64,000 nucleotides of DNA, from positions 868,001-932,000 of the forward strand of contig NZ_CP078078.1 of assembly GCF_023101205.1 (NCBI RefSeq), read 5' to 3'. Source of the DNA: Microbacterium aurugineum. Its GTDB lineage: Bacteria > Actinomycetota > Actinomycetes > Actinomycetales > Microbacteriaceae. Below the pieces are notes generated by a model. It did not search any database. It had not been told where the DNA came from and worked only from the letters and a program-made list of their open reading frames with translations. The stretch's first letter is position 1. The number at the start of each line of letters is the position of its first letter. Position numbers and translations under genes: made by a program. Positions 49,810 through 59,676 of this stretch are shown piece after piece.

Positions 49810-50751
49810 GTGCCAGAACCCCGCCGCCTCCCCGCTCCGCTGGCACTCGGCGGAGCTGTCGCGATCGGGGTCATGACAGCCGTCCAGGCGCGGATCAACG
49901 GTGTGCTCGGGGTGCGCGTCGACGACGGCATCGTCGCGGGACTGCTCTCGTTCTCGGTGGGCCTGCTGGCCCTCGTCGCGGTGATCTCCTGCATCCCGTC
50001 GGCCCGTCGTGGTGTCGGGCGTCTGTGGCGCGGGATCCGTGAGAACACCATCCCGTTCTGGATGCTGCTGGGCGGCGCGTGCGGAGCGCTCACGGTTTCG
50101 ACGCAGGGGCTGACGGCCGGCGTGCTGGGGGTCTCCCTGTTCAGCGTCGGCGTCGTCGCGGGCCAGACACTGCACGGACTCGTGCTCGATCGGATCGGCT
50201 TCGGGCCGGCCGGTGTCGTGGCGGTCACGCCGGGGCGCGTCGCCGGTGGGGTGCTCGCGCTCGCCGCCGTCGGAATCTCCCTGTCCGGGGACGTGCTCGC
50301 CGCCGCTCCGCTGTGGATGCTGCTGCTGCCGTTCGCCGCGGGCGTGGGCATCGCATGGCAGGCGGCCACCAACGGACGCCTCGCCCAGCGCGTGCGCTCG
50401 CCGCTCGCGGCGACCCTGATGAGTTTCATCACGGGAACGGTCGTGCTGATGCTCGCGGCCGGAGCCAGCATCGCGTTCCGGGGGATGCCCGATGCCCTCC
50501 CCACGGAGCCGTGGCTGTATCTGGGCGGGTTCCTCGGCGCCGGCTACATCCTCCTCGGGGCGTTCATCGTCGGGCACACCGGAGTGCTCCTGATGGGGCT
50601 GGGGTCCGTGCTCGGGCAGCTTCTGACCTCGGTCGTCATCGACCTGATCTGGCCGGCTGCGGCAGGGCCCGCCCTCTGGCAGGTCATCGCGATGGTCACC
50701 GTCGCGGTCGCATCGGTGCTCATCGCGGTCCCGCGGCTGTGGCGCCGCTGA
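49810..50751 (+). CDS. DMT-family transporter, YdcZ (DUF606) type
   Basis: A 313-residue membrane protein with about ten helices in two similar halves. The first half starts LALGGAVAIGVMTAVQARINGVLG and the second FAAGVGIAWQAATNGRLAQRVRSPLAATLMSFITGTVVL, both ending with GGxxGAxxV-like stretches (LLGGACGALTVSTQGL and LGGFLGAGYILLGAFIV). This inverted duplication is the DMT hallmark. Substrate unknown. It is divergent from SRAP and convergent with the nitroreductase gene, with four bases between the stops. Confidence 0.87.
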   Translation: MPEPRRLPAPLALGGAVAIGVMTAVQARINGVLGVRVDDGIVAGLLSFSVGLLALVAVISCIPSARRGVGRLWRGIRENTIPFWMLLGGACGALTVSTQGLTAGVLGVSLFSVGVVAGQTLHGLVLDRIGFGPAGVVAVTPGRVAGGVLALAAVGISLSGDVLAAAPLWMLLLPFAAGVGIAWQAATNGRLAQRVRSPLAATLMSFITGTVVLMLAAGASIAFRGMPDALPTEPWLYLGGFLGAGYILLGAFIVGHTGVLLMGLGSVLGQLLTSVVIDLIWPAAAGPALWQVIAMVTVAVASVLIAVPRLWRR

Positions 50752-50755
50752 CGCG

Positions 50756-51358
50756 CTACTTCTTCTTCTCGGCCTTCTTCTTCTTCTTCTTCTTGCTCGA
50801 CTTCTTCGGGGAAGCCGACCCGGGCGCGGGCATGCGCGTGAGCAGCTTCCGCGCATCGACCATCTTGCGGCGTCCCGCCTTCTTGCCCTCCGGCTTGCCA
50901 CCGACGTAGAGCCAGCCCAGAAGTTCTTCGTCCTTGCCGAGGCCGTGAGCCTTCGCCACGGCTTTGGCGCGGGTGTAGTGACCCGTGCGCCAGATCACGC
51001 CCCACCCGGCCTCATCGAGCAGCAGACTCAGCATGTGCGCGACGCCGGAGGCGACGGCCTCCTGCTCCCAGCGCGGCACCTTCTCGCTCTTGCGGTAGCT
51101 CGCGACGACGGCGATCAGCAGCGGAGCTCTCAGCGGCTTGGTGGAGGGGGAGGAGTCGCCCTGGGCTTTCGCGATGGCGGCGCCGAGGACTTCGCGGTCC
51201 GCGCCCCGGAGCTCGATGAGCCGCCACGGGCGCAACGAGGAATGATCGGCCACGCGACCGGCGGCGGCCACGAAGGTCAGCAACTCCTCGCGGCCTGGGG
51301 CCGCGTCTTCCACCTTCGACCAAGATTGACGCGCGCGAACGGCGTCCAGGGCGCTCAC
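50756..51358 (-). CDS. Nitroreductase-family protein with poly-lysine tail
   Basis: A 200-residue FMN-dependent oxidoreductase. FMN-site residues show in VRARQSWSKVEDAAPGREELL, DHSSLRPWRLIELRG and LLDEAGWGVIWRTGHYTRAKAVAKAHGL. The last 18 residues are almost only Lys with Ser and Ala (KSSKKKKKKKAEKKK), coded by AAG repeats. Such a tail could bind nucleic acid or membranes, but that is a guess. It overlaps msrB by four bases; the pair may handle oxidised or electrophilic compounds. Confidence 0.85.
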   Translation of the reverse strand: MSALDAVRARQSWSKVEDAAPGREELLTFVAAAGRVADHSSLRPWRLIELRGADREVLGAAIAKAQGDSSPSTKPLRAPLLIAVVASYRKSEKVPRWEQEAVASGVAHMLSLLLDEAGWGVIWRTGHYTRAKAVAKAHGLGKDEELLGWLYVGGKPEGKKAGRRKMVDARKLLTRMPAPGSASPKKSSKKKKKKKAEKKK

Positions 51359-51759
51359 GAGGCGTCGGGGGTGAAGTTCATCGCGATCGAGTTCATGCAG
51401 TAGCGGTCGCCGGTCGGCGTGCCGAACCCGTCCGGGAACACGTGGCCGAGGTGCGAGCCGCAGTTGGCGCAGCGGACTTCGGTGCGCACCATGCCCAGGC
51501 TGTCGTCCTCGAGGAGCTCCACCGCATCAGGGCGGATCGACTCGTAGAAGCTCGGCCAGCCGCAGCCGGAGTCGAACTTGGTCCCGCTCTTGAACAGCTC
51601 GGCGTTGCAGGCTCCGCAGGTGTAGAGACCCGCGCGTTCCTCGTCGAGAAGCTCTCCCGTCCACGCGCGCTCGGTGGCGGCCTTCCTCAGCACGGCGTAT
51701 CGCTCCTCGCCGAGCTCCTCGCGCCATTCGTCTTCGGTCTTGTCCACGCTGTACGACAT
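51355..51759 (-). CDS. msrB: Peptide methionine (R)-S-oxide reductase
   Basis: Repairs oxidised methionine; 134 residues. The zinc cysteines are two CxxC pairs, in YTCGACNAEL and VRCANCGSHLG. The catalytic Cys is in DRYCMNSIAMNF, and the substrate site includes FDSGCGWPSFYE and HLGHVFPDG. It is upstream of, and overlaps, the nitroreductase gene. CAGGAGG lies six bases before ATG, so it has a leader. Confidence 0.96.
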   Translation of the reverse strand: MSYSVDKTEDEWREELGEERYAVLRKAATERAWTGELLDEERAGLYTCGACNAELFKSGTKFDSGCGWPSFYESIRPDAVELLEDDSLGMVRTEVRCANCGSHLGHVFPDGFGTPTGDRYCMNSIAMNFTPDAS

Positions 51760-51818
51760 GTGTCCTCCTGAGTCGCCTCCATTCTCCCTCCTGCAACGGC
51801 CTCTCGGGTGCTTCGCGT

Positions 51819-51824
51819 CAGAAT
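51819..51824 (+). promoter_or_regulatory. -10 hexamer CAGAAT, leaderless-type promoter of the DUF2332 gene
   Basis: CAGAAT, six bases, then ATG at 51831. Confidence 0.4.
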
Positions 51825-51830
51825 GGACGG

Positions 51831-52823
51831 ATGACGGATGCTGTCCAGGAGCGGTATGCGCGCTTCGCTCGTGACGAGGCGCCGGGTCGCAGCGCCCTCT
51901 ACGTCGAATGGGCGGGCGGCATCGCGTCGGACGATGCGGTGCGGGCGGTCCTCCGCCGGATCCCGGAGACGAGGAGGCAGCCGCCGCTGGTGTTCGCCGT
52001 CACCCGGATGCTCGGCGCACCGCTGGCCGCATACCCGCAGTGGCGGCGCTTCGTGCTGCAGCATGCGGACGACATCGTCGTCGAGTGCGCCCGCCGGTCG
52101 CTGCAGACCAACGAGCCGCTTCGACTCGCCGCCCTCCTTCCCGTGCTCTCCGAGATACCCGGCCCGGTGGCATTGCTCGAGGTCGGCGCGGCAGCCGGGC
52201 TCTGTCTCTATCCGGATCGGTATTCGTACCGCGTCGCCGATGAGCACGGGGAGGTGCGTGTCGCACTGGATCCGGTGGACGGACCGTCCTCGGTCGTGCT
52301 GGAGACCCGGGTGTCCGGACCCCTGCCGCCCCTGCGGATACCGGAGGTGGTCTGGCGTGCCGGAATCGACCTGGCTCCGCTCGACGCGGGGGACGAGCGT
52401 GACCGTCGCTGGCTGCGGGGGCTCGTGTGGCCGGGCGAGACGGGACGCGATGAGCGCATCGCCGCTGCCCTCGACATCGTCGCGGCCGATCCTCCGAGGC
52501 TCGTCGCCGGAGATGCGCTGGCGTCCATCGAGGCGCTCGCCGCGTCCGCCCCGAACGACGCCACCCTCGTCATCACGACGCCGGGGGTGCTCGTGCACAT
52601 CCCGTGGGCGTCCCGGAACGCGCTCGTCGCGACCATCGACGGCCTGGACGCGCGCTGGATCACGATCGATCCGCCGGGTGTGCTCGACGTCTGGGAGCCG
52701 CCGGTCGATGCAGACGACTGGCCGGGTTTCGTGGTCGCGCTGGACGGTCGAGTGCGCGCTGCTGCGGATCCGCTCGGGCGCTGGTGGGAGTGGCGAGCGG
52801 CTCTGCCTGCGAACGCGTCCTAA
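51831..52823 (+). CDS. DUF2332 family protein
   Basis: A 330-residue cytosolic protein of DUF2332, common in actinobacteria and uncharacterised. Family blocks are VQERYARFARDEAPGRSALYVEWAGGIASDDAVRAVL, LLEVGAAAGLCLYPDRYSY (resembling an AdoMet-binding loop) and LRGLVWPGETGRDERIAAALDIV. The GAAAGL stretch hints at a methyltransferase-like fold, unproven. Its stop TAA is also the first half of the next gene's -10 hexamer TAACCT. Confidence 0.85.
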   Translation: MTDAVQERYARFARDEAPGRSALYVEWAGGIASDDAVRAVLRRIPETRRQPPLVFAVTRMLGAPLAAYPQWRRFVLQHADDIVVECARRSLQTNEPLRLAALLPVLSEIPGPVALLEVGAAAGLCLYPDRYSYRVADEHGEVRVALDPVDGPSSVVLETRVSGPLPPLRIPEVVWRAGIDLAPLDAGDERDRRWLRGLVWPGETGRDERIAAALDIVAADPPRLVAGDALASIEALAASAPNDATLVITTPGVLVHIPWASRNALVATIDGLDARWITIDPPGVLDVWEPPVDADDWPGFVVALDGRVRAAADPLGRWWEWRAALPANAS

Positions 52824-52826
52824 CCT
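52821..52826 (+). promoter_or_regulatory. -10 hexamer TAACCT, leaderless-type promoter of the DUF3263 gene
   Basis: TAACCT, six bases, then ATG at 52833. It overlaps the DUF2332 stop codon. Confidence 0.45.
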
Positions 52827-52832
52827 GTACCC

Positions 52833-53090
52833 ATGATCGGAGACCTCACGGAGCGCGATCGCGCGATCCTCGCCCTGGAAGGGACCTGGCCCCGGCATGA
52901 CGGGGCGAAGGAAGAGGTCATCCGCACGCAGCTGGGGATGAGCGCCGCGCGCTACTACCAGCTCCTCGGACGTCTGATCGATTCGGAGGTCGCGCTGGAA
53001 TACGACCCGATGCTGGTGCGCAGGCTCCGTCGACTCCGCGATTCGCGAGCGGCACGGCGTCGCGCACGCACCCCCGGTTTCGTCGGCTGA
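52833..53090 (+). CDS. DUF3263 small helix-turn-helix-like protein
   Basis: An 85-residue protein conserved in actinobacteria. It reads LTERDRAILALEGTWPRHDGAKEEVIRTQLGMSAARYYQLLGRLID, a pattern like a sigma-factor region 4 or HTH, followed by an Arg-rich tail. DNA binding is likely but untested. In actinobacteria this gene often precedes a LytR_C membrane protein, as it does here. Confidence 0.82.
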   Translation: MIGDLTERDRAILALEGTWPRHDGAKEEVIRTQLGMSAARYYQLLGRLIDSEVALEYDPMLVRRLRRLRDSRAARRRARTPGFVG

Positions 53091-53157
53091 GCGGTCCTGC
53101 CCGAATCGCGAGGGCGTCGTCGCCTCGCCGCAGAACCGATTGACAGGAACCTGCCGC

Positions 53158-53163
53158 TAGCAT
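53158..53163 (+). promoter_or_regulatory. -10 hexamer TAGCAT, leaderless-type promoter of the LytR_C gene
   Basis: TAGCAT, six bases, then GTG at 53170. A perfect TTGACA lies at 53140-53145, but only 12 bases upstream, too close for a standard -35. Confidence 0.48.
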
Positions 53164-53169
53164 CGAGGG

Positions 53170-53748
53170 GTGTCAAAGCCCTCCCGCGATCGTTTCGATG
53201 ACGTTCCCCGTTCCTCCGGACGTGTGGGAGCGCACCGCGCCGAAGCTCCCGGCATGAACGGCTGGGTCGTGCTGCTGTGGTCTTTCGTCGCCGCGCTCAT
53301 CCTCATCATCGCCGGCATCTTCGGCTCGCTCGTCGTGATGGGGCGGGTCTCGCTGTTCCCCGAGGCCGCGCCGTCCGTGGTCCCGTCGCCGGTCGACACG
53401 GGGATCGTCGACCCGACCATCTCCGTGATGGTCCTGAACGGGACGCCGGATGAGGGTCTCGACACGCAGATGCGCGACACTCTGATCAACAACGGCTGGG
53501 CGGCCGACGACGTCTTCGCCGGCGACAGCTCCAGCCAGGATTTCGCCGAGACGACCGTCTTCTACGTCAACGAAGAGGATGAGGAGGCCGCGATCGGATT
53601 GGCCAACCTCCTCGGTGGTGCACAGGTCCAGCAGAGCGACTACTACTCCGGTCAGACCGAAGACGGGGAGAAGCAGTTCACCGTGGTGATCGGTCTCGAT
53701 CGGTCGCCCTCCGCGCCGGAGACACCCGCCGACGAGCCCGCCTCCTGA
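53170..53748 (+). CDS. LytR C-terminal domain membrane protein
   Basis: A 192-residue single-pass protein. A cytosolic tail (1-30), membrane helix (about 33-58, WVVLLWSFVAALILIIAGIFGSLVVM) and an external LytR_C domain (about 85-180) with VMVLNGTPDEGLDTQMRDTLINNGWAADDV and TVVIGLD are seen. LytR_C domains accompany LCP enzymes that attach cell-wall polymers, but the catalytic LCP domain is absent. A cell-envelope role is inferred. It starts on GTG. Confidence 0.84.
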   Translation: MSKPSRDRFDDVPRSSGRVGAHRAEAPGMNGWVVLLWSFVAALILIIAGIFGSLVVMGRVSLFPEAAPSVVPSPVDTGIVDPTISVMVLNGTPDEGLDTQMRDTLINNGWAADDVFAGDSSSQDFAETTVFYVNEEDEEAAIGLANLLGGAQVQQSDYYSGQTEDGEKQFTVVIGLDRSPSAPETPADEPAS

Positions 53749-53776
53749 CCTCCGGAGGCGACCCGCGCCCGGCGGC

Positions 53777-53805
53777 TTGCACTCGAAGGTGTCGAGTGCC
53801 AGAAT
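53777..53805 (+). promoter_or_regulatory. groEL promoter with a degenerate upstream CIRCE copy
   Basis: TTGCAC (53777-53782), 17 bases, then CAGAAT (53800-53805) form a well-spaced promoter. The same bases include TTGCACTC-N9-GAGTGCCA (53777-53801), a degenerate CIRCE-like repeat overlapping the -35. Confidence 0.65.
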
Positions 53806-53809
53806 GGCG

Positions 53810-53836
53810 TTAGCACTCTCTCACTCTGAGTGCTAA
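53810..53836 (+). promoter_or_regulatory. CIRCE operator of groEL
   Basis: TTAGCACTC (53810-53818), nine bases, GAGTGCTAA (53828-53836): the exact CIRCE consensus bound by the heat-shock repressor HrcA. It covers the predicted transcription start. HrcA is not in this window. Confidence 0.95.
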
Positions 53837-55492
<1,656 letters not shown>

Positions 55493-55506
55493 TCCATCCT
55501 TCCTGA

Positions 55507-55540
55507 CAGAACGCCCCCGGCTTCGGCCGGGGGCGTTCTG
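55507..55540 (+). terminator. groEL terminator
   Basis: A perfect 15-bp stem (55507-55521 with 55526-55540) on tetraloop TTCG, 15 bases after the groEL stop; it also faces the convergent WXG100 gene. Confidence 0.85.
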
Positions 55541-55558
55541 CATTCTCGGGAACCAGTC

Positions 55559-55846
55559 TCAGCGGAACAGGCTCGCCGAATACTGGTCGGCATCGGCGTA
55601 CTGGGAGGCGGCCGATCCGAGCGAGGTGCCGATCGAGTCGAGGACCTGCTCCACATGCAGCTGGGCTCCCTGCCACTGCTCTGCACAGCCCTGGAATGCG
55701 TTGGAGGCGCTTCCGACCCAGGATGTCTGCAGCTGACGGAGCTGGGCCATGAGCGTCGCCGATTCACTCTGCAGGCGCTCGATGGTGGCTCTGACGGCGC
55801 CGTGGGCAGCGTGGACGGCTTCGGTGTCGACGGTGAAGACAGACAT
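55559..55846 (-). CDS. WXG100 family (ESAT-6-like) protein
   Basis: A 95-residue helical hairpin protein. The turn motif is SWVGSASNAF with Trp43 and Gly45, between two long amphipathic helices. Such proteins are dimeric substrates of type VII secretion. A C-terminal YxxxD/E signal is suggested by YADADQ. No EccC or other secretion gene is in the window, so it is an orphan. ATG 55846 has GAAGGAG five bases upstream; the longer frame to 55927 is not needed. It is separated from the groEL terminator by 19 bases. Confidence 0.88.
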   Translation of the reverse strand: MSVFTVDTEAVHAAHGAVRATIERLQSESATLMAQLRQLQTSWVGSASNAFQGCAEQWQGAQLHVEQVLDSIGTSLGSAASQYADADQYSASLFR

Positions 55847-56008
55847 GGGAACTCCTTCTCGTTGGAGCTCCGACGCTAGGTGCGAGGCGGCACCGAGAAT
55901 CATGTCCGTCACGGGAGGACTCGGCACCTGGGGGAAGCCGATCGATCCCGTGAGCCGTGCAGAACTCTCGGCGTCACGGATCGTCCCCTCGTCCGTGGCG
56001 GCTACGGG

Positions 56009-57715
56009 TCAGGGGAGGTCGAGCCGTTCCAACGGCTGCGTGTCCTCGAGCAGGTGTGCGGGGGTCGCGCGGGCCGGTGCGAGGGGGAGGGTGACCGTGA
56101 AGGTCGCTCCGCCGCCCGGGGTCTCCGACACCTCGACGCCCCCGTGCAGCGCCTTCATGATCGACGCGACGATCGCGAGGCCGAGGCCCGATCCCCCTGT
56201 TTCCCTCGCCCGTGAGGTGTCGGCGCGCCAGAATCGCTCGAAGATCTGCTCACGGATCTGCGGCGGGATGCCTTCGCCATGATCCACGACCGCGATGCTC
56301 CCGGTGCCGCGGACGCGGTCGGAGTCGACGATGAGTTCGATCGGCCCGTCCTCGGGGGAGAAGCGGCGGGCATTTCCCAGCAGGTTGGTGACGACCTGGC
56401 GCACCTTGTTCTCCTCCCCGAGCACGATCGGAGGCGTCCGCACGGGGATGTCCGGGATCTCGGTGAAGTCGATGGCCGGAGCCGGCTCGGGAGCACGGGG
56501 ACGGCGACGCAGACGGGAGAGTGCTGTCCGGGAGAGTCCGCGGGGAGCCGGGGACGCGGCATCCTGCGGTTGCGGGGAAGGAGTGATGCGCAAAGGGGTC
56601 GTGGCCGGGGCGCCGACGGTCCGGTCGATCACGGTGACCGTCCGGCCCGGAGCGGCGGCGCGCAGGTCGAGTGCAGCGTCGCGTGCGATCGGACGCAGAT
56701 CGAGCGGGACGATCTCCGGTTCCCGCTCCTCGTCCAGGCGTGCCAGCGCGAGGAGGTCCTCCACGAGGACGCCCATCCGGATCGCTTCCTTCTCGATGCG
56801 CTCCATGGCTCTGGCGGTGTCCTCCTCGCCCTTGATCGCGCCCATCCGATAGAGCTCCGCATACCCGCGAACGCTCACGAGGGGTGTGCGCAACTCATGG
56901 CTGGCGTCGCCGATGAAACGTCGCATGTGCTGCACGGTCCGGTCGCGCTGCGCGAGCGAGCGGTCGACACGATCGAGCATCGTGTTGATCGCCGCGTTCA
57001 GACGGCCGACCTCCGTCGTCGGCTCGAGATCGGTGAGGCGCTGCCGGAAGTCGCCGGCGGCGATCGACATGGCGGTCGCCTCGACCTGGCCGAGTCTGCG
57101 GAAGGTCAGGGTGACGAGGCCGCGAGTGAGCAGCGCGGCGACGAGGATCGTGATCAGGGCGATTGTGATGTAGATACCGAAGTACTGGCTGACGATACGA
57201 TCCGCCGGTGCGAGCGGCAGGGCGACCAGCTGGATGCGGAGCGCGCCCCCGCTTCCCTCCGAGCCCACCACGGCGACCGCGGCGTGGAAGACCTCGCCAT
57301 CGGGTCCTGCGAGCTCGATCGGGGTGCGTTCGGAATCGGCGGTCGCCTTGGCGAGCGAATACTCGGAGGGGAAGAGGGGCGACGGGCCGGAGGTGCCGCG
57401 CGCGGTGGCCCGCAGCACCCCGGTCGCATCGTAGATGGCGAAGGAGAAGTCCCGCGGCTGCTCTTCGCGCGGTGTGTAGGTGGTGGTTCCGTCCACCGTC
57501 GCGGTCTCGAAGTACCGTTCCACGAGATCACCGGAGACCAGCGCGGGAAGCTGCGCATCGATGTTCGCGACGAGGGCGTTGCGCAGGATCGGCACCGTTC
57601 CGATGCCTGCCACCAGTAGCCCGAGCGCCAGGACGGCCACCGTGACTCCGGTCACCTTCGCCCGGAGGCTGATGCGGCGCCACCAGCTGGTGACCGCATC
57701 GGGCTTGTGCGCCAT
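56009..57715 (-). CDS. HAMP-containing sensor histidine kinase
   Basis: A 568-residue kinase. Membrane helices at about 17-40 and 160-185 flank an extracytosolic sensor of about 120 residues. HAMP follows (about 185-240), then HisKA with phospho-His in GDASHELRTPLVSVRGYAELY. A proline/arginine-rich insert of about 60 residues (PQPQDAASPAPRGLSRTALSRLRRRPRAP) breaks the ATPase domain, which otherwise has NLLGNARRFSPEDGP, DHGEGIPPQIREQIFERFWR and GGSGLGLAIVASI. It pairs with the regulator 62 bases upstream. TrcS/MprB-like in layout; signal unknown. Confidence 0.9.
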   Translation of the reverse strand: MAHKPDAVTSWWRRISLRAKVTGVTVAVLALGLLVAGIGTVPILRNALVANIDAQLPALVSGDLVERYFETATVDGTTTYTPREEQPRDFSFAIYDATGVLRATARGTSGPSPLFPSEYSLAKATADSERTPIELAGPDGEVFHAAVAVVGSEGSGGALRIQLVALPLAPADRIVSQYFGIYITIALITILVAALLTRGLVTLTFRRLGQVEATAMSIAAGDFRQRLTDLEPTTEVGRLNAAINTMLDRVDRSLAQRDRTVQHMRRFIGDASHELRTPLVSVRGYAELYRMGAIKGEEDTARAMERIEKEAIRMGVLVEDLLALARLDEEREPEIVPLDLRPIARDAALDLRAAAPGRTVTVIDRTVGAPATTPLRITPSPQPQDAASPAPRGLSRTALSRLRRRPRAPEPAPAIDFTEIPDIPVRTPPIVLGEENKVRQVVTNLLGNARRFSPEDGPIELIVDSDRVRGTGSIAVVDHGEGIPPQIREQIFERFWRADTSRARETGGSGLGLAIVASIMKALHGGVEVSETPGGGATFTVTLPLAPARATPAHLLEDTQPLERLDLP

Positions 57716-57777
57716 GCGGTCCTCCTCGGTGCGGCGAACACGCCGCTGTGCGGCGTCGAGTGGTGGTGGCCCGGGGG

Positions 57778-58470
57778 TCAGGCCGACTTGCCGACCTTCA
57801 ACATGTATCCGAAGCCGCGCTTCGTCTGGATCAGCGACTCCTCGGTGTGGGGATCGATCTTGCGGCGAAGGTACGAGATGTAGCTCTCGACGATGCCCGC
57901 GTCACCGTTGAAGTCGTACTCCCACACGTGGTCGAGGATCTGCGCCTTCGACAGCACACGGTTCGGGTTGAGCATCAGGTAGCGCAGCAGCTTGAACTCG
58001 GTCGGGCTGAGCTCGATCGGCTCCTTGCCCACGTGGACGTCATGGGTGTCCTGGTCCATCGACAACTCGCCGGCACGGATGATCGACTCCTCGTCGGCCT
58101 GCATGGTGCGGCGGAGGATCGCCTGCGCTCTGGCCACGATCTCGTCGAGGCTGAACGGCTTGGTGACGTAGTCATCACCGCCGGCGTTGAGCCCCTCGAT
58201 CTTGTCGTCGGTGCCGTCCTTCGCCGTCAGGAAGAGGATCGGGGCGGTGAAACCGGCGCCGCGGAGGCGCTTGGTCACGCTGAACCCGTTCATGTCCGGG
58301 AGCATGACGTCCAGGATGATCAGGTCCGGTTCCTCTTCGAGGACGGCCGAGATCGTGGCGGCGCCGTTGGCGACCGTCTTCACCTGGAATCCGGCGAAGC
58401 TGAGACCCGTGGAGAGCAGGTCGCGGATGTTGGGTTCGTCATCGACGACCAGGATGCGCGGAGCAGTCAT
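57778..58470 (-). CDS. OmpR-family response regulator
   Basis: A 230-residue regulator, first gene of the pair with the HAMP kinase. The receiver has VVDDEPNIRDLL, phospho-Asp in LIILDVMLPDMNG and Lys in DYVTKPFSLDE. The winged helix reads LSPTEFKLLRYLMLNPNRVLSKAQILDHVWEYDFNGDAGIVESYISYLRRKI. It resembles the TcrX/TrcR/PrrA class of mycobacteria. CATAAT lies six bases before ATG 58470. Confidence 0.93.
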   Translation of the reverse strand: MTAPRILVVDDEPNIRDLLSTGLSFAGFQVKTVANGAATISAVLEEEPDLIILDVMLPDMNGFSVTKRLRGAGFTAPILFLTAKDGTDDKIEGLNAGGDDYVTKPFSLDEIVARAQAILRRTMQADEESIIRAGELSMDQDTHDVHVGKEPIELSPTEFKLLRYLMLNPNRVLSKAQILDHVWEYDFNGDAGIVESYISYLRRKIDPHTEESLIQTKRGFGYMLKVGKSA

Positions 58471-58476
58471 GTCCCC

Positions 58477-58482
58477 ATTATG
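58477..58482 (-). promoter_or_regulatory. -10 hexamer CATAAT, leaderless-type promoter of the 58470 regulator
   Basis: Minus strand CATAAT, six bases, then ATG at 58470. Confidence 0.5.
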
Positions 58483-58621
58483 GTGACTCCGGCCATGCGG
58501 ATGCTGACTATTGTGCGGAACGGCGTGGAGTCGCGCTCTCCCGGGAGGCCGCCGACGCGCTCGTCACCCCGCGGGAAACGACATCATTCCGGGGTGGGAG
58601 GAGAGGCACAGGTGAACAGGC

Positions 58622-58627
58622 CAGGAT
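58622..58627 (+). promoter_or_regulatory. -10-like CAGGAT upstream of the CPBP gene
   Basis: CAGGAT, six bases, then ATG at 58634. Weak as a hexamer but with the same spacing as the other genes. Confidence 0.35.
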
Positions 58628-58633
58628 TGAGAC

Positions 58634-59641
58634 ATGAGCTCGAACGAGGACGCGTCCGCCGCCCCCGCCCCGCCCACACTCTCGCCTGCCACGCAGATCC
58701 CGTACCACCGCCTGGCGCACCTGCGACCGCGATATCGCTGGTGGCGGCCGCTCCTCACCGGGCTCCTCGCCCTCGCGTTCTACATCGTCCTCCTCCTCGT
58801 CCTGACGGTGCCCCTGGTCGTCGCAGCGGTGGTCATCCCGGGGTGGGGCGACGAGATGATGGTGCTCCTCACCTCCGTGCGGTACTTCGATCTCGACCGT
58901 CCCTGGCTGCTGATCGCGCTGGTGCTCCCCTTGATCCTGATGATCCCGGCCCTGCTGCTGGCATCCCGGGTCGTGGAAGGCCGTGGCGTCGGGCTGCTGT
59001 CCTCGGTCACGGCACGACTGCGGATGGGGTGGCTCGGGAAGAGCCTCCTGCTGGCGCTCGCGGTGTTCGCCGTGTACTTCGCCGTCGTGCTGGGGTGGTC
59101 GGCGCTCGCCGGAGAGGCGGTGGTCGCTGACTTCTCGCACCCCGGACTGTGGATCATGGTCCTCCTCGTGCTGCTGCTGATCCCCTTCCAGGCAGCCGCA
59201 GAGGAGTACGTCTTCCGCGGCTACCTCATGCAGCTGGTCGGCAGCTGGCTCCGGCATCCGGCCTTCGCCATCCTGCTGCCCGTCCCCTTGTTCGTCCTCG
59301 GCCACGGCTACGACGTCTGGGGCGCTGCGAGCGTGGGGGCCTTCGCGATCGTCGCCGCCTGGCTGACCTGGCGGACCGGCGGCCTCGAGGCGGCGATCTC
59401 CCTGCACATCGTCAACAACGTGCTCATCTTCCTGCTCGGATCCGTCGCCCTCGTCGATGCGAACGCCACGTCGGGAACGGCGGCGGACCTCGTCGGCTCG
59501 ATGATCGCGATGGTCGTGTACGCGGTGCTCGCCGACCGGTGGGCGCGACGCCTCGGTGTCACGCGCACGGCGACGGCGCCCGTGCCCGCACCGGCCCGGC
59601 GCGAGGGGACCCATCATCTGCCGCGCGCCCTGCACGGCTGA
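58634..59641 (+). CDS. CPBP-family intramembrane glutamic protease
   Basis: A 335-residue membrane protein with about eight helices. The Abi/CPBP motifs are all present: EEYVFRGYLMQL (catalytic Glu-Glu and Arg), a GHGYDVWG His motif and SLHIVNN. Family members cleave within membranes, e.g. Rce1, or mature and resist bacteriocins. Substrate unknown. The first 40 residues are a Pro/Ala-rich cytosolic tail. It stands alone, convergent with the XPB helicase. Confidence 0.88.
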   Translation: MSSNEDASAAPAPPTLSPATQIPYHRLAHLRPRYRWWRPLLTGLLALAFYIVLLLVLTVPLVVAAVVIPGWGDEMMVLLTSVRYFDLDRPWLLIALVLPLILMIPALLLASRVVEGRGVGLLSSVTARLRMGWLGKSLLLALAVFAVYFAVVLGWSALAGEAVVADFSHPGLWIMVLLVLLLIPFQAAAEEYVFRGYLMQLVGSWLRHPAFAILLPVPLFVLGHGYDVWGAASVGAFAIVAAWLTWRTGGLEAAISLHIVNNVLIFLLGSVALVDANATSGTAADLVGSMIAMVVYAVLADRWARRLGVTRTATAPVPAPARREGTHHLPRALHG

Positions 59642-59676
59642 GCGGCTCGACCTCCGGGGAGGTCGAACGGACGAGA

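Noticed and set aside
53140-53163. TTGACA as -35 of the LytR_C gene
   Set aside because: Only 12 bases separate it from TAGCAT, too short for a sigma-70-type promoter, so the match is probably chance.
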